From the NCBI GenBank assembly GCA_029880425.1, contig JAOUOK010000012.1, positions 1 through 12,136 on the forward strand: a stretch of 12,136 nucleotides of DNA. Reading direction: 5' to 3'. Shown piece by piece: positions 7,191-12,136 of this stretch. Source of the DNA: Gammaproteobacteria bacterium (lineage in GTDB: Bacteria; Pseudomonadota; Gammaproteobacteria; UBA6429; Thiohalophilaceae). The notes under the pieces are model-generated. The model saw only the letters and a program-made list of their open reading frames with translations, searched no databases and was not told the DNA's origin. How positions within the stretch are numbered: the stretch's first letter is position 1; every line of letters starts with the position of its first letter. A program made the position numbers and the translations under genes.

Positions 7191-7218
7191 TTGTTATCTA
7201 AAAATTTTAGATTAGATA
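7191..7218 (+). promoter_or_regulatory. Candidate sigma-70 promoter for the Rossmann-fold gene
   Basis: TTGTTA (7191-7196) and TAGATA (7213-7218) are separated by 16 bases, giving a predicted leader of about 55 bases before the ATG at 7280. An overlapping alternative is TTGAAA (7184-7189) with TTAGAT (7207-7212) at 17 bases. The spacer is almost exactly filled by a palindrome. Confidence 0.35.
7196..7212. promoter_or_regulatory. Palindrome, candidate operator
   Basis: ATCTAAAAATTTTAGAT has two perfect 8-base arms around one central base. It lies between the candidate -35 and -10 elements of the Rossmann-fold gene and could be the site of a dimeric regulator. No regulator family was recognised from the sequence. 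AT-rich DNA makes such palindromes more likely by chance. Confidence 0.35.
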
Positions 7219-7279
7219 CCACTCAACATTATCCTCATGGTATTATTTATTTTTAATTGATTAGCATATAACACACAAA

Positions 7280-8047
7280 ATGAAAAAACCTGTTATCGTA
7301 ATTGGACTTGGAGAAATGGGCAGCGTGTTTGCACGCGCAATTCTTAAACTGGGTCACCCTGTATATCCTGTCACACGTACAAGCAACCTGGATGAACTTG
7401 CCAGTGAAATTCCTGAACCTGCCATGGTTTTAATCTCTGTTGGTGAAAATGATTTACAACCTTGCTTAAAACAAATTCCTGTAGCCTGGCATAAAAATAT
7501 CACACTGCTGCAAAACGAATTATTACCACGTGACTGGGAACCCTATAACCTTCCAGATCCAACGGTTATATCGGTCTGGTTTGAAAAGAAAAAAGGGCAG
7601 GATTCAAAAGTCCTGATTCCATCACCTTGCTACGGTGCAAATGCTGCTTTGCTCGTTGATGCACTGGCTAGCCTGGATATCCCTGCCCGTGAAGTTTCAT
7701 CAAGTGACGAACTTGAAGAAGAACTCTTAATAAAAAATGTATATATCCTGACAACAAATATCTCGGGCTTAATTACAAAAGGTAATGTCAAAGACTTGTG
7801 GGATAACCATATTGACCTGGCACTTGAAGTTGCCAATGAAGTCATGGATATCCAGGCAACTTTAGTTGGCCATGATCTTAATCGTGAAAAATTAATCAAA
7901 GGCTTTGAAGCTGGTATTGATGGTGATCATGAACATATGTGTATGGGTCGTTCTGCCCCTGCCCGTTTAGCTCGCGCAATTGAACTGGCAGATAAAGCAG
8001 GCCTGGAAGTTAAAAAACTAAGGCAAATACAAAAAGAAACAACTTAA
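7280..8047 (+). CDS. Uncharacterised NAD(P)-binding Rossmann-fold protein
   Basis: This 255-residue soluble protein opens with a dinucleotide-binding strand and glycine loop, VIVIGLGEMGSVFARAI (residues 5-21), followed by VYPVTR, where Thr/Arg after the second strand may favour NADP. This is the pattern of ketopantoate reductase, 6-phosphogluconate-type dehydrogenases and NADP-dependent oxidoreductases such as F420-type enzymes. The C-terminal half is helical and matches none of these confidently; its marked motif is GDHEHMCMGRSAPARLARAIELADKAGL (split here as GDHEHMCMG at 215-223, then RSAPARL). The His, Cys and Met cluster (His217, His219, Cys221) could be a catalytic or metal site. The ATG is preceded by ACACACAAA without a Shine-Dalgarno, so initiation may be weak. 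The gene stands alone between its own candidate promoter and a strong terminator. Substrate unknown; I give no gene name. Confidence 0.75.
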   Translation: MKKPVIVIGLGEMGSVFARAILKLGHPVYPVTRTSNLDELASEIPEPAMVLISVGENDLQPCLKQIPVAWHKNITLLQNELLPRDWEPYNLPDPTVISVWFEKKKGQDSKVLIPSPCYGANAALLVDALASLDIPAREVSSSDELEEELLIKNVYILTTNISGLITKGNVKDLWDNHIDLALEVANEVMDIQATLVGHDLNREKLIKGFEAGIDGDHEHMCMGRSAPARLARAIELADKAGLEVKKLRQIQKETT

Positions 8048-8070
8048 GTACAAGCTAATCTTAAATGCTT

Positions 8071-8110
8071 AAAAAAAGGCTAAACAGGATTCCTGTTTAG
8101 CCTTTTTATT
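8071..8110. terminator. Strong bidirectional intrinsic terminator
   Basis: GGCTAAACAGGA (8078-8089) and TCCTGTTTAGCC (8091-8102) form a near-perfect stem of 11-12 bp. TTTTT follows on the + strand, and a run of seven A precedes it, which becomes a T-run on the minus strand. It should stop transcripts of both the Rossmann-fold gene (ends 8047) and the chemoreceptor gene (ends 8131 on the minus strand). Confidence 0.92.
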
Positions 8111-8130
8111 ATTGCCTAATGAAACATAAA

Positions 8131-10452
8131 CTAGGTATTTACTTTAAACATCGAAATTTTTGCCTGTAAATCTGATGCAAGCCGTGCTAACTCGGCACTT
8201 GCACCGGTCGTTTGCTCTGCGCCACTTGCGGTTTGCTGAGAGAGCTCACTTATTTTTACAATGCTTCGGTTAATTTCTTCTGATACCGCGCTTTGTTCTT
8301 CCGCCGCCGCTGCAATCTGTGTATTCATCTCACTAATAGTGCTCACAGCCTGTGTTATTGCATTGAGTGAATCAGCAGCTTCTTTTGCCATCTCAGCCCC
8401 CTTCTTCGCTTGCTCACTGCCTTTATCCATAACGTCTACTGCTTGTTTCGCCCCATCCTGCAACTGCATAATCATATTTTCAATTTCAGCAGTAGATTGC
8501 TGGGTACGACTTGCCAGTGTACGCACCTCATCAGCAACAACAGCAAAGCCCCGACCTTGTTCACCGGCACGAGCCGCTTCAATAGCCGCATTTAACGCTA
8601 GCAGGTTTGTTTGTTCAGCAATGTTTTTAATTACATCCAGAACTGTACCTATGGTTTCACTTGCCTGCTCTACGTTTTGAATAACTTTTGCAGCATTTTC
8701 TACATCATCCAAAAGCTGAACTATTGCCTGTGATGTATTTGTCACCACATGCTTGCCCGTTTTTGATTCAGTATCCGCATTAGTTGCTGCACTTGATGCA
8801 TTCTGGGCATTTTGTGCAACCTCCTGAACAGTAGCCGTCATTTCATTTATCGCTGTTGCTACCATATCTGTTTCTACATGTTGCCTTTCAACATTTTGTG
8901 CACTATCACTGGCAACAGCTGATACCTCTTCTGCCGCAGTTGCAAGTTGTGTTGAAGTACTGACAACCTGCTTTATTAATCCTTCAAAATTATGCAACAT
9001 GGTATTAAAAGCATGTGCCATTTCACCAATTTCATCTTTAGAATTAACGTCACTTCGCAGGGTTAAATCTTTATTGACTTCAACGTCATTCATAACCTGG
9101 CGTAGCCGGCTAATCGGAGAAGTTATACCATTAGCAAAGAATATTCCTAATCCTAACGAAACAACGGCTATCACGATAAAAATAATTAGTGATGCTTTAA
9201 TGATGGAAGTTGTTAAATGTGATGTTGCTGCAAATGCTTCCTCTTCATCAATTTCACTCATCAATGCCCATTTTAAACCCGGTATATTGAGTGGTGTATA
9301 AGCAGATAAAACATTAACATTCCTGTAATCGGGGAATATTTCAAAATCTTTTTTACCTGCTAATGCGGCTTTAGTTCCCCGGGTTTCTATTTTTTGTAAA
9401 CCAATATTTGTACCCTTCGCTGATATTTCTGCAACCACTTTATTATCAACACCAACATTATTCATTAATTCGACAAAACCCTTCTTATCTTCAATCAGAA
9501 AACGACTGATACTGCGCGCCTTAAAATCAGAACCAACAAGATAAGTTTCACCTGAATCACCTAAGCCAATATCTTTCCATTTTTCTCCGCTGGTCATCGC
9601 TGCATTAATGCGTCCGATAGGCATTTGAAAAATCAAGATACCGGTTTTCTGACCATTCTCAAAAACAGGAGAAGCAATAAAGGATGCTGCACCTTCGTAT
9701 GAGGGCGAGTAAGGTTCAAAATCTACAATAGCAACGCCATCTTTATTTAGTTTATTCGCCTGGCGAAATACTTTACCCATCCCGCTGTTTGCATAAGAAC
9801 CATTCAGGAGTGAGGTTGTGTAATCAAGCTCTTTATATACTGAATAAATAATATTACCGGTTTTGTGATCGACCAGGAAAATATCGTAGTACTCAAATTC
9901 TTCAAGGTATTGCCTGATCGGCGGATGAAATTTATTATGAACTTTACTGTATGTAGAACCATCATCAGCCGCATCAAGTTTATGCTTGCTTCCCAGCGGA
10001 TTCTTATTGGCCTGTATATAATGATACTGCAATGCAATTGAGTCAGCATCAAGATTATTTAAATAACCTCTTGTATCAGCCTGTTTCCCGGTATTTAATT
10101 TCTTATATTCAGCACCGAACTGATTTTCATAGTAATCAGCAAGTTGAGTTCGCATCATGTCGATATCGGCATTGTCTTTAACTGAACTATAGGAAGATTT
10201 AAATTCACGCATTGCATCAATGATCATGCTGCTACTGGACAAGGTGATAACCTGGCCACGTATGGTTGAAAAATAATCCTCGATTTGTGTTTTCTTGATA
10301 TCCCGAATTGATATTAATTGACGCTTTGCCACATCATAAAGGGCGTCACTTGCTTCCTGTGTTGCAATCGTTTCAAGAAGAAAAATTGAAAGCGTGAGAG
10401 GGATTATTGCCAGCCCCGATGTAATCAGGAGCATTTTTTTCTTAATATTCAT
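8131..10452 (-). CDS. Methyl-accepting chemotaxis protein with large Cache-type periplasmic sensor
   Basis: This 773-residue inner-membrane chemoreceptor controls the CheA kinase and so flagellar rotation. Order: cytoplasmic MNIKKK, first membrane helix (about 7-27), a periplasmic sensor of some 385 residues, second membrane helix (about 418-441), HAMP from ITSPISRL (443 on) through [13 protein letters not shown], and a long antiparallel coiled-coil signalling domain. The hairpin tip has the near-invariant [17 protein letters not shown] beginning at Glu631, preceded by [21 protein letters not shown]. Heptad Glu/Gln pairs on both sides are candidate methylation sites. The sensor has Cache-like elements ([21 protein letters not shown] and [13 protein letters not shown]). 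There is no C-terminal NWETF-type pentapeptide for CheR/CheB docking. The start is ATG with AAAGG 10 bases upstream. Transcription is probably from the sigma-28 promoter just upstream. Ligand unknown. Confidence 0.96.
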   Translation of the reverse strand: MNIKKKMLLITSGLAIIPLTLSIFLLETIATQEASDALYDVAKRQLISIRDIKKTQIEDYFSTIRGQVITLSSSSMIIDAMREFKSSYSSVKDNADIDMMRTQLADYYENQFGAEYKKLNTGKQADTRGYLNNLDADSIALQYHYIQANKNPLGSKHKLDAADDGSTYSKVHNKFHPPIRQYLEEFEYYDIFLVDHKTGNIIYSVYKELDYTTSLLNGSYANSGMGKVFRQANKLNKDGVAIVDFEPYSPSYEGAASFIASPVFENGQKTGILIFQMPIGRINAAMTSGEKWKDIGLGDSGETYLVGSDFKARSISRFLIEDKKGFVELMNNVGVDNKVVAEISAKGTNIGLQKIETRGTKAALAGKKDFEIFPDYRNVNVLSAYTPLNIPGLKWALMSEIDEEEAFAATSHLTTSIIKASLIIFIVIAVVSLGLGIFFANGITSPISRLRQVMNDVEVNKDLTLRSDVNSKDEIGEMAHAFNTMLHNFEGLIKQVVSTSTQLATAAEEVSAVASDSAQNVERQHVETDMVATAINEMTATVQEVAQNAQNASSAATNADTESKTGKHVVTNTSQAIVQLLDDVENAAKVIQNVEQASETIGTVLDVIKNIAEQTNLLALNAAIEAARAGEQGRGFAVVADEVRTLASRTQQSTAEIENMIMQLQDGAKQAVDVMDKGSEQAKKGAEMAKEAADSLNAITQAVSTISEMNTQIAAAAEEQSAVSEEINRSIVKISELSQQTASGAEQTTGASAELARLASDLQAKISMFKVNT

Positions 10453-10491
10453 TTAATAAAAACCTTTTAGGAAACATTATCTGCTTCCACA

Positions 10492-10518
10492 GTATCGGCT
10501 TTTTACAAAAATGCTTTA
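10492..10518 (-). promoter_or_regulatory. Sigma-28 (FliA) flagellar promoter for the chemoreceptor gene
   Basis: Read on the minus strand, TAAA (10515-10518), exactly 15 bases, then GCCGATAC (10492-10499) match the enterobacterial-type consensus TAAA-N15-GCCGATAA with one mismatch in the last base. Transcription should begin near 10485, leaving a leader of about 30 bases to the ATG at 10452. Position, strand and gene class all agree. Confidence 0.85.
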
Positions 10519-10654
10519 ATCTATTAAACCATGCAGACGAAACAATTTAACCTTTTATATTTTGCGGTTAATAGCTCTTATCCCAACTTCTTTTACCGGG
10601 TTTTAATAAAAGCTAACAGAAAATCATAAAACAGACTTACTTTCATAAAATTGG
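10519..10654. other. Intergenic region between regulator and chemoreceptor genes
   Basis: This AT-rich stretch follows the stop of the minus-strand regulator and precedes the chemoreceptor promoter. The only structure seen is a weak CTTTTA/TAAAAG inverted repeat around 10595 (minus strand) without a clear T-run. I see no ORF with coding character and no convincing terminator, so some read-through from the regulator gene into the chemoreceptor gene is possible. Confidence 0.4.
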
Positions 10655-12136
10655 TTATTCAGGTATACCCGCTTTACGCAGGGCAGCATACATGGCTTTG
10701 CCTTTTTCATTATTTTCAACGAAACCAAAATTTTTCAGATGCGTTATTGAAATTTGATTATTACTATTCAGCACATTCTCTACTTCCCATTCCGCATCAT
10801 CCTGTCTTCCCATCGCGATATAACTTGCAATAAGACATAATCTTGGAGGAAAAACATTTTCATTTCTTTCCAGTGCTTCAAGTAAATATTTCTCAGCCAG
10901 CTCATATTGACCAAGTAAGTAATGTGCACGACCTAAATTATAGGGGTAGTCATAAGAGTAATACGGATTAAGCTCATAGCCTTTTTTTATATGCTTTCGT
11001 GCTTTCTCTCCATTTCCAACTGTATTCTCAACCAGGGCAAGTAAGCCATAACCATCTGCATAGCTAGGCGCGATTTTTATTGACTGTTCAATTGCCTTGA
11101 TAGCTTGTTGATATTCCTTTCGATATAAATGTACAAAACCCAGTGCCCAATAAGCTTGTTGTGGTGCATTGTTAAAAGATATGGCTTTCTTTGCCAAAAC
11201 CAGGGCACGATCCAAATCTTCTTTTGGTCTGTCAGACCAGCCCGCTGTTACCAACCTCGTTTTATTAACAGCTAATGCCCCGTATGGACGAGGATAATTG
11301 ACATCTAACTTAATGGCACGTTGAAAAGTATCCTCTGCTTGTAAAAGAGCTTCTTTTGTTCTTTCAGTATATTGTCTTAATCCCTGTAAAAATAAATCAT
11401 ATGCTTCAACATTATTGGTCGCGACATGTTTTAATCCGGCTTCTTCCTGGGTAGTCAGGTTAAGTTCAAGTGCATTGACAATTTTTTGTGTAACATCATC
11501 CTGGACTGCAAAAACTTCTACTAACTCCCTGTCATAGCGTTCAGCCCAGACCTGAAAACCATTAGCTGTGTCGATAAGTTGAGCCGTGATTCTTAATTTC
11601 TTCCCTGATTTTTGAACACTACCCTCCAATATATAATCAACTTCAAGATTTTTACCCACTTGAACAGGATCAATCGTTTGACCCTTGTATCTAAAAGAAG
11701 TATTTCTCGCTAATACTTTTAGGGCCGAAAGGTGTGACAAATCAGTAATAATATTTTCTGTTATGCCATCTGAAAAATAGTCCTGTTCCTGGGAAGTCGC
11801 GATATTTGTAAATGGCAAAACGATAATTGAAGGCGTAGTAGTTGACTTTGCAAATGTCTCTTTTGGGTTAGAGTTAATATTAATAATAAGAAAAATTAAG
11901 CCTGCAAGGATGAAAACCAGGCCCATCCAGAATTCAGCCCGAAAAACCAGGTTATTTGATTTTTCAATTTTCTCAATAGTTGAGGCGTTCTCAGCTAATA
12001 CAGGCTTTTCATGAGATAACTCTCCATCAAAGCTGACATCTGCAATCAACCGATAGCCTCTTTTTGAAACCGTTTCAATGACACGGGGCGATTTTGAGTT
12101 ATCGTTAAAGGCCTTCCTGAGCTTAATCATGGCGCT
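10655..12136 (-). CDS. CadC/ToxR-like membrane regulator with TolB-like domain and TPRs (partial, 5' end outside window)
   Basis: The frame is open to the right edge, so the N-terminus lies outside; 493 residues are present. The first 32 residues, including KLRKAF, SPRVIETVSKRGYRLIADV, are the end of an OmpR/PhoB-type winged helix (recognition helix and wing), so the ATG at 12130 is internal. After a linker there is a single membrane helix (about 66-84 counted from that Met). Then comes a TolB N-terminal/FlgO-like domain (about 101-230; IIVLPFTNIATSQEQDYFSDGITENIITDLS, VLARNTSFRYKG, YILEGSVQKSG, LWAERYDR-like) as often found in CadC-type regulators and adenylate cyclases. The rest is tetratricopeptide-like helical repeats (about 235-485; YWALGFVHLYRKEYQQAIKAIEQSIKIAPSYADGYGLLAL is one, split over residues). 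The layout predicts cytoplasmic DNA binding and periplasmic sensing. Targets and signal are unknown; adjacent placement to the chemoreceptor gene is suggestive only. Confidence 0.88.
   Translation of the reverse strand, partial: SAMIKLRKAFNDNSKSPRVIETVSKRGYRLIADVSFDGELSHEKPVLAENASTIEKIEKSNNLVFRAEFWMGLVFILAGLIFLIININSNPKETFAKSTTTPSIIVLPFTNIATSQEQDYFSDGITENIITDLSHLSALKVLARNTSFRYKGQTIDPVQVGKNLEVDYILEGSVQKSGKKLRITAQLIDTANGFQVWAERYDRELVEVFAVQDDVTQKIVNALELNLTTQEEAGLKHVATNNVEAYDLFLQGLRQYTERTKEALLQAEDTFQRAIKLDVNYPRPYGALAVNKTRLVTAGWSDRPKEDLDRALVLAKKAISFNNAPQQAYWALGFVHLYRKEYQQAIKAIEQSIKIAPSYADGYGLLALVENTVGNGEKARKHIKKGYELNPYYSYDYPYNLGRAHYLLGQYELAEKYLLEALERNENVFPPRLCLIASYIAMGRQDDAEWEVENVLNSNNQISITHLKNFGFVENNEKGKAMYAALRKAGIPE

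Noticed and set aside
8261..8680. Plus-strand 139-codon open frame inside the chemoreceptor gene
   Set aside because: It is antisense to the highly conserved signalling domain; the Ser/Ala/Cys-rich product is typical of a mirror frame of Ala/Glu-rich coiled coil.
12128..12130. ATG at 12130 (minus strand) as the regulator start
   Set aside because: The residues after it are the last part of a winged-helix domain, and the frame stays open to the window edge, so the gene is cut by the window rather than starting here.

Overview
The window reads as chromosomal DNA from a motile, moderately AT-rich gammaproteobacterium-like organism that makes its own cobalamin using oxygen. This rests on the family content (aerobic BluB, a chemoreceptor with a flagellar sigma-28 promoter, a CadC/ToxR-like regulator, a hybrid histidine kinase) and on the protein flavour. 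The genus cannot be read from the sequence. I saw no insertion sequence, tRNA, rRNA, CRISPR array or phage gene, and base and codon use look even throughout.

Region 1 (1-3736, + strand) is a cobalamin-biosynthesis operon entered part-way. It starts with the 3' end of an ExbB/TolQ/MotA-type channel subunit, overlapping a 107-residue DUF2149 protein that looks like a minimal ExbD. Next come cobO (corrinoid adenosyltransferase), cobB/cbiA (a,c-diamide synthase), bluB (5,6-dimethylbenzimidazole synthase) and a 113-residue uncharacterised protein whose start overlaps the bluB stop. Short gaps or overlaps link most of the genes. The exception is a 90-base gap between cobO and cobB that holds two hairpins. 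The products cover the a,c-diamidation and adenosylation steps plus synthesis of the lower ligand. The ExbB/DUF2149 pair suggests a proton-motive-force-driven step tied to cobalt or corrinoid handling, probably with CobN upstream (inference).

Region 2 (3737-7279): a hairpin terminator separates the operon from a convergent minus-strand gene for a 1041-residue hybrid histidine kinase. Its input is an apparently cytoplasmic ABC-transporter-type substrate-binding domain followed by two PAS domains, and it ends in a receiver. A 296-base AT-rich intergenic region then carries divergent candidate promoters.

Region 3 (7280-8130): an uncharacterised 255-residue Rossmann-fold protein on the + strand, whose candidate promoter has a near-perfect palindrome filling its spacer. 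It ends at a strong bidirectional terminator shared with the chemoreceptor gene.

Region 4 (8131-12136, - strand): a 773-residue methyl-accepting chemotaxis protein with a very good sigma-28 (FliA) promoter, then the C-terminal 493 residues of a CadC-like membrane regulator (winged helix, membrane segment, TolB-like domain, TPRs) that runs off the right edge.

The least-explained items are the ExbB/DUF2149 pair in the cobalamin operon, the small Cys-containing protein coupled to bluB, and the soluble ligand-binding hybrid kinase.
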